64,000 bases of DNA. Source: Stenogyne calaminthoides (lineage: Eukaryota > Streptophyta > Magnoliopsida > Lamiales > Lamiaceae). Shown piece by piece: positions 10,411 to 23,621 of this stretch (within the stretch, counting starts at the first letter, position 1; every line of letters starts with the position of its first letter). The stretch covers positions 33,378,222 to 33,442,221 of the forward strand of contig JBBCBC010000019.1 in NCBI GenBank assembly GCA_037126765.1, read 5' to 3'. A program made the position numbers and the translations under genes. The notes under the pieces were generated by a model. That model made no database searches. It saw only the letters and a program-made list of their open reading frames with translations, and was not told the origin of the DNA.

Positions 10411-12138
10411 TTAGGTCTTGAATTCTGTGTAAAGGCTTGGGCCTTGTGGTTTTGTTAGAACATCTGCAATGTTCTCTTCTGTTGGTATTTGAATGATCTT
10501 GAGTATTCCATCCTTGATTTTCTCTCTTGTGTAATGATAGTCAATCTGGATGTGTTTAGTTTTCTCATGGAGGACTGGATTGTGGGCAATGCAGTAGGTT
10601 GCCCTGCTGTCTGTGTAGAGATGAGCAGGTTGTGTGTGTGAAATCTTCAAGTCTCTAAGTATGTACATGATCCATTGTATTTCTGAGGCTGTAGTACCCA
10701 TGGCCCTATACTCACTTTCTGCAGAAGACTTGCTTACAGTGCTCTGTTTCTTGGACTTCCAAGAGATCAATGAGCTTCCAAGGTAAATAGCATAATCAGT
10801 GATGCTTCTTCTTGTTGTTTCACACCTAGCCTAATCAGCATCTGTAAAAGCATGTAACTGAAAAGAATTTTTGTTAGAATACATTAATCCTAAACCAATA
10901 GTGGATTTGAGATACCTCAATAACCCGTGGACAGCAGCAAGATGGGCTTCAGTACGTTTACTCATGTATTGAGTAAGAGTCTGAATTGAGTAAGACAAAT
11001 TTGGTCTTGTTATAGTTAAGTACAAAAGTTTACCAACTAATCTTCTGTACTCAGAAGCATCAGTTAAAAAAGGAGAATCAACATCAGTAAAAGCTTGTTT
11101 TGAATCCAAAGGAGTAGTACAAGGTCTACTACTCAAGTAACCACAATCATTCAAGAGATCTAATACATATTTTCTTTGACAAAGTGGTAATCCTTTATCA
11201 TTTTTAGCAACCTCAATACCAAGAATATATTTTAAAACACCCAAATCCTTAATGGTGAACTTATCATGCAAAAAACTTTTGATTTTGAGGATTTCAGTGA
11301 GATTGTTTCCAGTGATGATGATATCATCAACATAGCAAAGTAGAACAATAAAACTGTCATTGTGTTCCTCAGTAAACAAAGAAGTATCAGCTAAAGACTG
11401 TTTAAAACCATAAGAGAGTAAGGTTTCAGAAAGCTTTGTAAATCATTGTTTTGAAGCCTGTTTTAGACCATAAAGGCTTTTATTCAGCTTACAAACTCTA
11501 GAATCATTTGGTTCACAGTAACCAGGTGGTGGTGTCATATACACTTCCTCACTTAAATCACCATGAAGGAAAGCATTCTTAACATCACATTGATGAATAT
11601 GCCAAGATTTAGAAATTGCAACAGATAAAAGAATTCTTACAGTGGTAATCTTTGCCACAGGGGAGAAAGTATCAAAATAGTCAATACCCTCTTCTTGGGT
11701 ATAACCTTTAGCAACTAGCCTTGCTTTGTACCTTTCTATTGAACCATTAGGTTTGTATTTGACCTTGTAAACCCATTTACAACCAATACAATATTTTCCA
11801 GGGGGCAGAGGTACCATGGACCAAGTATTTGTTCTTTCTAAAGCTTGAAGCTCAGAAGACATTGCTTTCTGTCAATTCTCATCTTTGTGAGCTTGTTTAT
11901 AAGTTTTAGGCTCATAAGGGAGATGTTGGCAATGAAATGTGTGTAAGATAGGGACAGTTTTAAAGTAGATAGAAAATCAGTGATAGGATATCTTACACAC
12001 TGAGGGTTGGAAGATTTGACAAAATTTGAAGATTTTTCAGAAGTGGAATCAGACACAGGTTTATGAATAAGGGAAACATGCATAGTTGTTTTGTAAACAT
12101 CTAAGTATGCAGGAGTTATCTTTTTCTTGCTGGATCTT
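10411..12138 (-). pseudogene. copia pol: reverse transcriptase and RNase H
   Basis: Minus-strand frames joined in one phase encode the copia RVT_2 reverse transcriptase. It opens with the conserved WVYKVKYKPNGSIERYKARL run (about 11770), continues through QCDVKNAFLHG, and reaches the catalytic YVDD near 11330. RNase H follows with KSSAESEYRAM and ENIADVLTKP (10770-10411). Two in-frame stops interrupt it, a TGA after LKQASKQ and a TAG after FTDAD. Both stand where copia elements have tryptophan, so each is a one-base change from TGG. The N-terminal linker (12083-11838) shows a frame break. The region is split from integrase by the inner copia insertion, so it cannot be expressed as a polyprotein. 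Confidence 0.93.
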
Positions 12139-13991
12139 TGTTGGGATTATACTGAAAAGTATGCTTTTTACTTTGTATAATCGAAACTGAATTTCCAGAC
12201 TTATTTAATGAAATAAATTGTTTATCACTGATGCTTTAAATATGATTGAATGTTACATATATTTAATCCATAATTAAGTGCTCGATGTTAATTTAATTAA
12301 GTAGTGTTACATCAGAGTTAATTTAGTGATACCGATCACGAAGATTAAATTAAGTCCCTTTGTAACTAAAAAGTCGCCATTCACTGACCTAGATGGAAAT
12401 GAACAACCCATCACGAAAGGTTGAGGTGTAAGGCTCGAGATTGGTTTGTCTTGACCAGATTACACTAGTGCATGATCGCGTGGTTTGAATAGGACCTTGA
12501 GGAGGATAAATTCTTGGAGCGAGGAAGAATTAGACCTCGATGGTTCGTTGTTTCTTAACCTTCGTCCCTTAAATAGGATCACGTGGGATTGGTAACTATT
12601 GCTTTGACTTATCATGGGTAGCGAATCGAGAGATTCAATATTTTTTATCTTGGGCAATATTATTGGTCACATGTGATTGCTAAGATTTAATAAGAAGAAT
12701 GTGGTAAGTAATCACGCTTTGCTTGATTTGCCCCTGGGAGGTTCATAAGCTTTATCATACCAAATCTTGCAAGTGAAATTAGTTTCCCGATATGGATAAT
12801 AATATTGAACCGTTCTCGACCAAGGACTAAAGATATTAATTAACGTAAAGCTATTTCAGGTGGCTTGAATTAATTAATGGGCTAGATAATCTTAAACACG
12901 GAAATAATGACCAGGAGCCATATTGGACCGTAATATGGGTTAAGATGGATAGTCTTGATATTAATTATGTAGTGGGATTAATTAATATTTATAGGCTTGA
13001 ATTATATTGTGGCTCAATATTAGATATTCAAGATCCATTAGAAGGTCCAATCTTAATTCTCCTAATGGCCCCCTGAGTAGCCCAACAAATAGTCCAATAA
13101 CTGAAAAAGGTGATTAAAATAAAATAAATATTGTTGCTTAATTTTCCAACCAAAATTTCGAAATTTATAGATATGTTGGGAGAAAGATTTTCTTTGAATT
13201 TTGTTATGGAATGAAGATATATATTTTTGGAATACAAGATTATCTCATTAAATTCAAGAAATCTCCCACTAGCTTATCTATATAGTAATTTTTTAAAAAA
13301 TAGAAAATATGATGAGCAAGAAAGATTTTTTTGATTTTCTTGAAAAGATATTATGGAAGATATGTATTTCTTGAAATACAAGAATATCTCATAAATTCAA
13401 GAAGACCCAAATCTTGGATTCTTGCACATTAATTTTCGAAAAATCCATAATTAGAGGAGGTGGGATTTTTGTGGAATATTTTAATTATGGGAAAAAGAAT
13501 ATAAGGGATATATTCAAGATTTCTTGGTGACCAAGAAAAGTCGTTTCCCACATTGATATTTCACTAGAAATTCGACCACTCCCTCTCCTATAAATAGGGG
13601 ATGATTAGTTCATTCCCAAGTACAATTCCAAGTGCTTGAAAAATTAGCAAATCCACGAAAGTGGTGCAACAAAGTTTATTTTTTCCTTTTGTTAATTGTT
13701 CGCGAGTATCCTTTCACCGGATTGTCGAGCAAGGGCTAAGGGAATACTTGGGAAGTCCTTTTGGTTAGTCCGATCAACCGAATTCATCTTTCCCGTCCCG
13801 AGGGTACGCGTTCCGTAAACCCGTAGATTCTCGCTGCATCGTGGTTTTACGTGGCTTATTATATGCATGATATGTTGTTGCAATTATTATTTGAATTAAT
13901 ATAGGATTAATTCATGCTAGTAATAATTAAAGAATTAAATTTGTATTTAAATATTCACCTAGAATAGATCTGTGCAACTCATTCCCCAACA
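12139..13991 (+). repeat. 5' LTR of the inner copia element
   Basis: It matches 19387-21247 along its whole length with many one- to six-base indels. A TATA-like 'ctataaatagggg' lies at about 13589, which would place transcription start near 13620. The sequence just after it, 'atatcgagcca', is a degraded initiator tRNA-Met primer-binding site. Confidence 0.93.
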
Positions 13992-16640
13992 AGCGCATAT
14001 CGAGCCAATTTAGGACTCTGAATTTTTAAATTGTAATTTAATTAAATGGACATTAAATTTGAATTGGATAGTAGAACCGTTAGATCTATTTTGCGGTATC
14101 CAATTGTCATGGATTTTAATGTTTATTTTGCATGCATATAAACCGTGGTTTTTAATTAGATTCGCTCGGATTTGTTTTGTCTCGTGAGAAAAATCACGAG
14201 TAGACTAAGATTTGTTTGATTTGATCAATGTAATAGACTAGTCTAGATCTAGGTTTATTTATTTTTTGTAAATAAATTACAACCGGACGGGAACGAAGAG
14301 ATTTAAGAATTAAAGGATGAAATCCGAGAACGAAAAGGGCGGCTGGCCTGGCGCAGGGCGTATACGTGGCGCAGGGCGAGGCCGGGCGGCTGACAGCCTT
14401 GAGAAGCGGCCCACGACGGCGCGCGCTTCCAGCCGAAGCGGATTTGGCGGATCTTGCGCTGGCCGGATACTGTGGCGCAGCTGAGGTCGCGGGCGAAGCC
14501 CGCGACGCTGATACGGATCTTGTATGCTGCCGCCGCCGAGATCTCGCCGACGCCGCCAACACCGCTTTGAGGCGTCTTGGAGACCTTGGCGGGCGTGCTT
14601 TCTTAGCGGTGCGAGTCTTTAGGAGATCCTAGGCCAAGTGGTGGCCGGGATGAGGCGTCCCGACATTGCGAAATGCTTATGCGTGGCGTTCGAGATGAAG
14701 TATTTTTTCGACAAACGAGTGGGAGAAATTAAGACGTGTTTCTTCAAGATCAAGCCAAAAAAATCAAACCATGACAATTGGATAATTTGTGCCCAATATG
14801 TTTTTTTTTTTTTTTTGCTTGATTTATTTGTCTTTATCTTATGCTTTATTTAATTTGTTTAAATGTGTTTTGCATGAGGGTTGCCAAATGGAAAAATCTC
14901 ACCTTCAAAATTACTAAGTATGTTTAAATAATTAATTGACAATTTTATTCCTGATAATAAAATTGAATTAATTTTGATCTCCATGATTTATTTATTTGTG
15001 AATTCTTTTGGAGAAATTCCCCAACGGAGACGGTCAAAAAGATAGGTTTCACATGAATGAATTCCAAATGGATGATTGTGGGTTATTACTTAGTGGCGGC
15101 GATGACCCCCCAACGAGACTCGATCAAAAAACAAATAATAATCAGATTTAATCATGGTTATTACTTAGGTATAAAATTGATATGCATATACTTCCCGAAG
15201 TCCTGTCGATTTTATATTGGTCGAGTGGGAGCCAACTATTAATCTGGATATTAAAGGTTTATAATCGTTCTTGTTTGTAACTTTCTTGAATGTGTTTAAA
15301 TAATGACCCACCCAACGTGGCTTATTTAAAACTGTTTTTGAGATGTTGGGCGATGCATGTTCATAATTTTTTTGAGATTTTAATATGATGCATGTGATCG
15401 AACCTTGTGATATACTTGTCTTTATTGCATATAGTTGTTTATTTCGATTCGAAGATGTCGTTACCTTTTAATCCACTTTGTTATTATACTTAAAAAGTCA
15501 ATACTATATGGAAACTATATTGATTGAAAAAAAATATAATTGTCCTAATCGCACAAAAAAGCACAAGTGGATTTTGACACACAAAAAAATCGGATGAGCC
15601 AACCGACGAGTCAAAACATGCGGGACTCGTCGGATCACCTTGCAAGAAATGTCGTCATTTGAAAATGGTGGAGGCCAAATCCGTAGTGAGGATTACGTCC
15701 TCAAAATAGATGGCCCATCCCCACAAACTTGAGATTCGAGTCGCAGTTATGATCCGGAGACTCAAATGAATTTGGTACTTCACTCTACGCCCAAAATTTT
15801 TTTTGAGCATTTTGGCCTCGCTTAGCTAATTTGTTGCAAGCTTTTGGTCTCGGCGAAAATGATGATAAGGCACCAAACTCGAGCTTTGATTTGACGAAGT
15901 GGTCCGTCTTCATCTTCTAGCCAAGGGTAGGCAAGATAAAGAAGAGGACCAAAGGCCATAAGCAATAAAACCAACTATTGCCAAGGGCAACGTTAAGATG
16001 AGGAATGCTTGTTGTGTCGAGGAAAATCCAAAGAGAAGTGCTTAAGGCTGCGGTGAGAAAGAACAATGGAGGTTTTGCTGTTCCAACCCCAAAAGGGACG
16101 GAAAGAAAGATAATTCTCACGCACTAGTTGTTGAAACTTGTTTAGCGGCGATACTTCTCATTCGTGGGTGGTTGATCACGAGATCCACTAATCATGTTGG
16201 CTTCACGGGTTCTAAATGATCCCAAGAACTTTTAGTGGGAGTGAGATCCTCATCACACCGGGCAACGCGTTCGAAAGTAGAAGACATTGAAATGCTACGT
16301 AAGTGGCGGATATTGCAATCTTCACGATAGTAACGATTATTGCAATACTAAGCAAGTAGCGGAACATTGCAATGCTACATGAGTGGCGATTGAAGCGATG
16401 GGAGAAGTGCACCTATCTTTTTTGAAGATAAAGTTTTTTGAGATTATCTTTATGTTCCCGATTTTAGAAAGAATTCACTTTCGGTTTCTAAAATTCGATT
16501 AAAGGACACTAAGTTTCTTCTAATAAGAATGACATCATTTTTGAAATGATGAGTGTACCTGTTACGGGACATTGATAGAAAATCTCTATACAATTAACTG
16601 TGCACACCACTCACGAAATGCATCCTATAACACATCAACT
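13992..16640 (+). pseudogene. Leader and gag region of inner copia, decayed
   Basis: Positions 14280-14640 are strikingly GC-rich (ggcgcagggcg, gacggcgcgcgc) beside AT-rich surroundings. Several overlapping frames are open there only because stops are rare in GC-rich DNA. Positions 15550-16640 should hold gag by position. I see no intact zinc knuckle and no continuous frame. A tandem 'gcaatgctac..agtggcg' motif recurs at 16290-16390. Confidence 0.55.
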
Positions 16641-19386
16641 ATTTCCAACAAAAAGAAAGAGCGAAATACTTCTTTAAGATCTAAGATTAGGTCATATAAA
16701 TCGAAAGAGGATCCAAAGGTTGGTGAAAGATGGTTCACCTGGGCGTCTCCAAGTTGAATCGAATCCAACCCGTGAATCATGTTTGGAGGGTGATATGACC
16801 AAGATGACATTTGGAGCCAAGGGGAATGGGGCTAAAGAAGTGTTAGAGATCGTTCACATAGATGTATGTAGTCCAATGTCAAACAAAAGCAAGAGGAGGT
16901 TATGAGTAATTTTATTGATGATTACTTTCGAGAATGCGATTACATTTCCCTTATGAAGCATGAATCTGAGGCCTTTGAGAAATTCTAAGAATTTAAGGCT
17001 CAAACAGAGAATCATAAGGAAAAACGTATCAAGTCTCTACGATCTGATTGTGGAGGCGAATACCTCAGCGATGAGTTTTTTGAACTATTTATCGATGAAG
17101 GGATTGTATCGACCATTGCACCGGAACCCCTCAACAAAAGCGGGGTTGCGGAGCGAAACAACATAATTCTTTTGGAAATGGTTAGATCAATGATGAGTTA
17201 TCGCGGATCTTCCCGAAGTCGTTACGGGGTCATACCTTGAAACAACGACTTACATTCGAACTTGGTGCTATCCAAATCGGTTCCCAAAAACTCCCAAAGA
17301 ATTGTGGACCGGGCACAAGCCCGATATGAGACACATGAGAATTTGGGGTGTCCGCCTCGTGTTGGACAAGGAAGCCCGTAAGTTGGATCCTCGATCGAAA
17401 TTAAAAATTGTTTGTAGGATACCCCGAGGAACAAAAGGGTGTATGTTCTATAGTCCCAAGATCAAAAAGGTGGTCATCAACACCCACTTTAGATTTTTGG
17501 AAGAAGACTATATGAACCAAAGAAAACCCGTAGTGAGATTACCTTAAATGAGCTTAGAGGGTAAACCTCGGTGCAAACTGCTTAGATGATATACCAAACA
17601 ATACGTTTTCTGGCACCGGACCTTTGTCGTAGTGGGAGGGTTGTTTGACGACCCAGAGATTCATGGGAATAGGAGAGTCCTCGGACTTGATTCGGGACAA
17701 GACGAATCGGACCCATGGACATATGAATGAGGCACTCCAAGATAAGGATCTGATTCTTGGCAAACAACAATGATAACCTAAAATGGGTTCTATGTTTGAA
17801 ATAGAGTGTGGGGCTAGTCGAACCACAATGGGGTCAAACCCATTAGATGCAAGTGGGTATATAAAGAGGAAAAGAGGGCCGGACGGGAAGGTTGAAACCT
17901 TTAAAAGCAAGGCTAGTGGCGAAAGGTTATACTCGGAAAAGAAGGATCGATTATGAAAAACTTTTTAGCTCAGAGCCATCTTAAGTCCATCCGTATTCTC
18001 TTATCGATTACTCTGGCATTTTTCGACTTTTGAAATCTGCAAATGGATGTCAAGACAACTTTCCTTAACGAAAGTCTTGATGGAGAGATCTATATCTGAA
18101 TAACCCCAAGGTTTCATTGAAACGGGCAAGAACATCTTGTTTGTAAGCTCAAAAGTCCATTCTGAGACTCAAACAGGCATCGAGCTTGGAACCAATGTTT
18201 TGATCATGTTATAAAGTCTTATGGGTTTGATCAAAAGCGAGTTTGAAAGTTGTGTGTATAAAAAGCGTGTCGAAGCGCATTGGTATTCTTAATACTATCG
18301 TAGATGACATTGTGATCATCGGGAACGATGTGAAGGTGTGATCGACGTAAGGGCATGGTTTCAAAAAATGTTTGATATGAAAAAGACTTAGGAAAGCCCG
18401 GACATATCCTTGGGATCAAGATAACTCGAGATCGCCCGGAAAAGGATGATCGGGTTATCGCAAGTTTCATACATAGACAATTGGTTTTTGAAACGATTGA
18501 AAGATCAAGATTCGAAAAAGGATTCGTACCTTTTCGGACTTGGAATCCATCTATCGAAAAAAATTTTCCCTAAGACAAAAAGAGATAGATGACATGAAAT
18601 GTATTCCTTGTTAACCTTTACCGTCGGAAACCTTATGTATGCATTCTTGTGTATGCGAGACCGGGATATCCGCTTTTTGCGTATGGTAGTAAGATATCAA
18701 AGTAACCTAGAAAAAGCGCATTGAATGACGATTAAAAAACATTCGAAAGTGTCCGAAAAGAACTCGGGATAGAATGTTGATTTATCGATCGATACTCCAA
18801 TCCCCATCTGGCCACACTGGACTCGGATTTCGAATGATTTAGATTCCACAAATTATCTGCTCGATTAGTGTGTTTCCATTTGGGAAAGTGTAGCCATCAA
18901 ATGGACGAGTGTGTGAAGCGCAATGCATCAACGACTCAACCATGGAAGTCGGGTGAAAGGCTAACTTGTGAAGCGGTGAAAAAGAACCGATTGACTCTAG
19001 ATCTTCTTAGTGGACTTGGATGGTGTTATGAATTTGTCTAGCAATATCTGCTAGGGCGGGTTAAAATTCAAGAGAACCAAGAGTCCACGAGTCAAACAAA
19101 CACATTAAAGGAAAAGACATCTTATACGAGAAATCGTTAAGAGATGAGATATAAATGTGGCAAAGATAAATATCGAGGACACGACTGGCGAGATCCATTC
19201 ACAAAGTCTGCCTCTGAATACATTCGAGAGACATGTGAGTGGAATGGGTGTCAAGACCGCTGCCCGTCTGCTTTGAGTATAAGTGGGAGAAATTATTAGG
19301 TTCGTGTAGGTGACATTAGATGTCACGGACTACGCGAGACATGTTGTAGTATACTTAAAAGCGGACTTTGAGTATAAGTGGGAGAT
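16640..19386 (+). pseudogene. Inner copia pol remnant
   Basis: Frame-shifted pieces can be followed in order. Near 16680 an LRLGH-type pre-integrase zinc motif appears in frame +2, followed by ESCLEG (about 16775). The integrase core follows, with HIDVCSPM (16855), LRSDCGGEY (about 17035) and an AERNN run (17150). A C-terminal integrase segment with MRIWGV lies at 17302-17547. The reverse transcriptase start, DVKTTFLNE, is at 18047, and a terminal DPFTKSASEY segment is near 19195. A purine-rich tract (agtgggagat) precedes the 3' LTR. Dozens of stops and indels rule out function. Confidence 0.85.
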
Positions 19387-21247
19387 TGTTGGGATTATCT
19401 TGAAAAGTATGCTTTTTACTTTGTATAATCGAAACCTAATTTCCGGACTTATTTCTTGAAATAAATTGTTTATCATCGATGCTTTAAATATGATTGAATG
19501 TTACATATATTTAATGCATAAGCTGTTCAATAATTAAATGCGTGTTACAATCAGTAGTTAATTTAGTGATACCGGATCACGAAGAAGATTAAATTAACGA
19601 TCCGCTTGTAACTAAAAAAAAGTCGCCATTCACGACCTAGATGGAAATGAACAACCCATCACGAAAGGTTGAGGTGTAAGACTTCGATTGGTTTGTCTTG
19701 ACCAAGAGATTACACTAGTGCATGACCGACATTTGAATAGGACCTACGGGAGGATAAATTCTTGAATCGAACGAGGAAGAATTAGACCTCGATGGTTCGT
19801 TGTTTCTTAACCTTCGTCCCTTAAATAGGATCACGTGGGATTGGTAACTATTGCTTTAACTTATCATGGGTAGCGAATAAGAGAGATTCAATACTTTTTA
19901 TCTTGGGCAATATTATTGGTCACGTGTGATTGCTAAGATTTAATCTGAAGAATGTGGTGTCAAGTAAGCTTTCTTGATTTGCCCTCGAGAGGTTCATAAG
20001 CTTTATCATACCAAATCTTGCAAGTGGAATTAGTTTCCAGATGGATAATAATGTTGAACCGCTTCTCGACCAAGGACAAAAGATTTTAATTAACAAAAGC
20101 TATTTCAATGGCTTGAATTAATTAATGGGCTAGATAATCTTAAACACGGAAATAATGACCGGAGCCATATTATTTGTAATATGGGTTAAGATGGATAGTC
20201 TGATATTAATTATGTAGTGGGATTAATTAATATTTATGGGCTTGAATTATATTGTGGCTCAATATTAAATATTCAAGATCCATTAGAAGGTCCAATCTTA
20301 ATTCTCCTAAAAGGCCCCGGTAATTTCCAACAAATAAATAGTCAATAACCTGAAAAAAGTGATTAAAATAAAATAAATATTGTTGCTTAATTTTCCAACC
20401 AAAATTTCAAAATTTATAGATATGTTGGGAGAAAGATTTTCTTTGAATTTTGTTATGGAATGAAGATATGTATTCTTGGAATACAAGATTATCTCATTAA
20501 ATTCAAGAAATCTCCCACTAAACATCTATATAGTAATTTTTTTAAAAAATAGAAAATATGATGAAGCAAGAAAGATTTTCTTGATTTTCTTGAAAAAAGA
20601 TATTATGGAAGAAATGTATTTCTTGAAATACAAGAATATCTCATAAATTCAAGAAGATCCAAATCTTGGATTCTTGCACATTAATTTTCGAAAAATCCAT
20701 AATTAGAGGAGGTGGGATTTTTGTGGAATATTTTAATTATGGGAAAAAATAATATAAGGGATATATTTAAGATTTCTTGGTGACCAAGAAAAGTCTTTTC
20801 CCACATTGATATTTCACTTAGAAATTCGACCACTCACTCTCCTATAAATAAATAGGGATGATTAGTTCATTCCCAAGTCTGAATTCAAGTGATGGAAAAA
20901 TTAGCAAATCCACGAAAAGTGGTGCAACAAAGTTTATTTTTTCCTTTTGTTAATTGTTCATGAAAGTATCCTTCCAATTAGGATTGTCGAAAGCGAGGGC
21001 TAAGGGAATACTTGGGAAGTCCTTTTGGTTAGTCCGTCCAACCGATTCCTTTGCCATCCCGGAATGCGTTCACGTAAACCCGTAGATTCCGCGTCGTGGG
21101 TTTTACGTGGCTTATTATATGCATGATATGTTGTTGCAATTATTATTTGAATTAATATAGGATTAATTCATGCTAGTAATAATTAAAGAATTAAATTTGT
21201 ATTTAAATATTCACCCCGAATAGATCTGTGCAACTCATTCCCCAACA
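19387..21247 (+). repeat. 3' LTR of the inner copia element
   Basis: Partner of 12139-13991. The terminal tgtt and aaca bases and the flanking ATCTT are intact. The many small indels relative to the 5' LTR show either age or consensus error. Confidence 0.94.
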
Positions 21248-21252
21248 ATCTT

Positions 21253-23409
21253 CTAAGGTTTTCTTCATGATGAGGGACATCCACATGTTGTGTGACATCA
21301 AGAACCTCATCATGTAAATCATCATGACTAAGAGTTGTGTCTCACTCAATGTGAATGTCAACACTATAAGAAGGAGTGTGACCCACAACATTTTCAGTGA
21401 AAAGAAGATCAGAATCAGAAAGTTGATCTTGTTGATGTTTTGAAATCAAATCATTCACAAATTTACTTGTAGAAAGCTTGTTTGAAAAGGGATAGATATT
21501 TAAAAAAAAATTACATTTCTAGAGTTAAAATTTTTCCCATAAATGATATCCATGAGTCTATATCCTTTAGTACCAATAGGATAACCAAGTAAGATACACT
21601 TTACAGCCCTTGGATCAAATTTATGCCTGTTAGCAACTAAAGTAGTAGCAAAACATAAACATCCAAAGTTTCTAAGATGACTGTAATCAGGAGGCTTACC
21701 ATATAGCATATGAAAGGGTGATTTACCCCCTGAGACAGACAGAAGCCTATTTATAATGTGGGCTGCAGTTAAAATGCAATAACTCCAAAATTGTAAAGGT
21801 AAGCATGCTTGAAACATTAAAGACCTAGCAACTTGTAACAAATGCTGATGCTTTCTTTCAACTAAACCATTTTTTTGAGGAGTTTCAACACAAGAAGTCT
21901 GATGAATGATGCCTTAGTCATGATAAAAACCAGAAAGTATGAACTCAGTACCATTGTCAGATCTTAAAACTTTTATTTTCTTGTCAAATTGAGTATTGAC
22001 CATGTTGCTAAAATTTTGTAAAGAAAGTTTGACAGCAGACTTGTGTTTAAGTAAATATATCCAAGTACATCTAGAATAATCATCAACAATGGTTAAGAAA
22101 AACCTGTAACCAACATGTGACTCAACAGAAAAGGGACCCCATACATCACAATGAATGAGATCAAAACATGCAAGACTAGTAGAATTACTAGTAGGAAAAA
22201 CATTTTTCTTTTGTTTTGCAAGAGGACATATTTCACAAACAAGAGGCATATCTTTGCAGTTTGCACTTAAAGAAGGGATTTGAGAAAGTTGTTTATTTGA
22301 AACATGACCTAATCTAGTATGCCAAGTGTAAGAATCAACAGCATAATGAACATAGACAAAATTAACATGAGAATCTATCAATGGCCTGGATGCCTTTAGA
22401 AAATATAAGCCACCTTGTTGTTCAGCAAAATCAATCACTTTCTTGGTCACATTGTCCTGAAAAATACAGTGTCAGTCCAAAAAACTAACATCACAATTAG
22501 TAGTTTTTGTTAGCTGAGAAATGGACAGCAAGTTAAAACAAAAATCAGGAACATATAACACATCATGCAACATTAAGTCATCATTCAACTTCATTTCTCC
22601 AGTAAAAGTAGCAATTGCAAAAGCATTATTAGGCAATTTGATTTTAATATCAGAAGGTGTGGGTTTTGAAGTAAACAAGTTAATGTCAAAAATCATATGA
22701 TCAGTAGCACCAGTGTCAATTATCCAAGTAGAAATGCCATGAGAAATAGCATTTAAACAAGTAAAAGAACCTGAATCATCTGGAGTGGAGGCTCAAATTT
22801 GTGCAAAGGCACTAGTCGAATGGACAACATCCTTGTCCTTCTGCATCTTAGCATAGCTTAGGAACTGTGCAAACATGTCTTGATCAAACAAAGGGTTAGT
22901 AGCACTAGTTTCCTTAGTGGGAGATTTAACCAAAGCATGGACAGAAGTATCTTGCTTAGGTTTAACATTCTTAGGACCCCTCCAACCAGGAGGATAGCCA
23001 ATAATTTGAAAACAACGGTCAACAGTATGACCTGGGCCATGGCAATAAGAACACTGCAATGACTTCTTCTTGTCTTTAAAAAAATTTGCATTCTTGGCCA
23101 ACATGGAAATAGAATCAGTACTGACAGACTCAATACGCACAGTTAAAGATCTCTAAGACTCTTCTTGTAACAATATACTATAAATCTTAGACAGAGGAGG
23201 AAAGGGCACTTGTAACAACAATTGACTCCTCAAAGAAGAATAGAACTCATCAAGACCAATCAGAAATTTAACACAAGCATCTTTCTCTTGAGTCTTACTC
23301 AGTTTCAAAGGAAGTTCACAAACACAGGCATCCATAGCACCATAATCACACTTAAGAGCAGGCCTATGACTCAAATATTCATCCTAAAGAGATTTAAACT
23401 GATTATAAT
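21253..23409 (-). pseudogene. Outer copia: gag zinc knuckle, protease, integrase
   Basis: From the right, the pieces are the gag middle (23409-23153), then a CX2CX4HX4C zinc knuckle (C-SYC-HGPG-H type, about 23053-23012) followed by the GYPPGW motif. The protease active site WIIDTGATDHM is at about 22735-22697. A GAG-pre-integrase segment with WHTRLGHVS follows, then the integrase core with HCDVWGP, DDYSR and LRSDNGTEF (22450-21914) and its C-terminal part to 21500. In-frame stops replace Trp in SL*DEY (about 23380) and FAQI*AS (about 22795), Gln in ES*RSL (about 23155) and one residue after FYHD (about 21913). Otherwise the frame is continuous, so this was recently a working pol. Confidence 0.93.
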
Positions 23410-23621
23410 TGTTGTGTACTAAAACATCGGATTAAGAATAATGTAGATGTGGCTATTTGATTCTAGCAACACAAACAAGTAAACAATCGTGAATAATCGA
23501 ACAAGAAGACTGCGGGAAGAACTCTTGAGTTCTTCCCTTAAATTTGGTTTTGGTATAAATGATGAAAATGAGAACAAGATTGGGAGGATCCAAGTCCCTT
23601 ACAATGAGGGGTGTGGTCCTT
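23410..23621 (-). repeat. Gypsy-like 3' LTR, outer fragment
   Basis: Matches 35507-35700 of the intact LTR. It is cut off at 23621 by the foldback copia fragment and continues at 27399. Confidence 0.88.

Larger units (their letters stand above)
12139..21247 (+). mobile_element. Inner Ty1-copia element with 1.85-kb LTRs
   Basis: A full-length plus-strand LTR element inserted into the outer copia pol. The two LTRs (12139-13991 and 19387-21247) both begin tgttggg and end ccccaaca. The 5-bp duplication ATCTT flanks it exactly (12134-12138 and 21248-21252). Its pol is heavily decayed but recognisable in order (integrase, reverse transcriptase, C-terminus), which places it in Ty1-copia. A third LTR of this family, reversed, begins at 63468. 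Confidence 0.95.

Noticed and set aside
14194..14632. Overlapping open frames on both strands rich in Ala and Arg
   Set aside because: GC-rich leader DNA of the inner copia; frames overlap on opposite strands and no family is recognisable.
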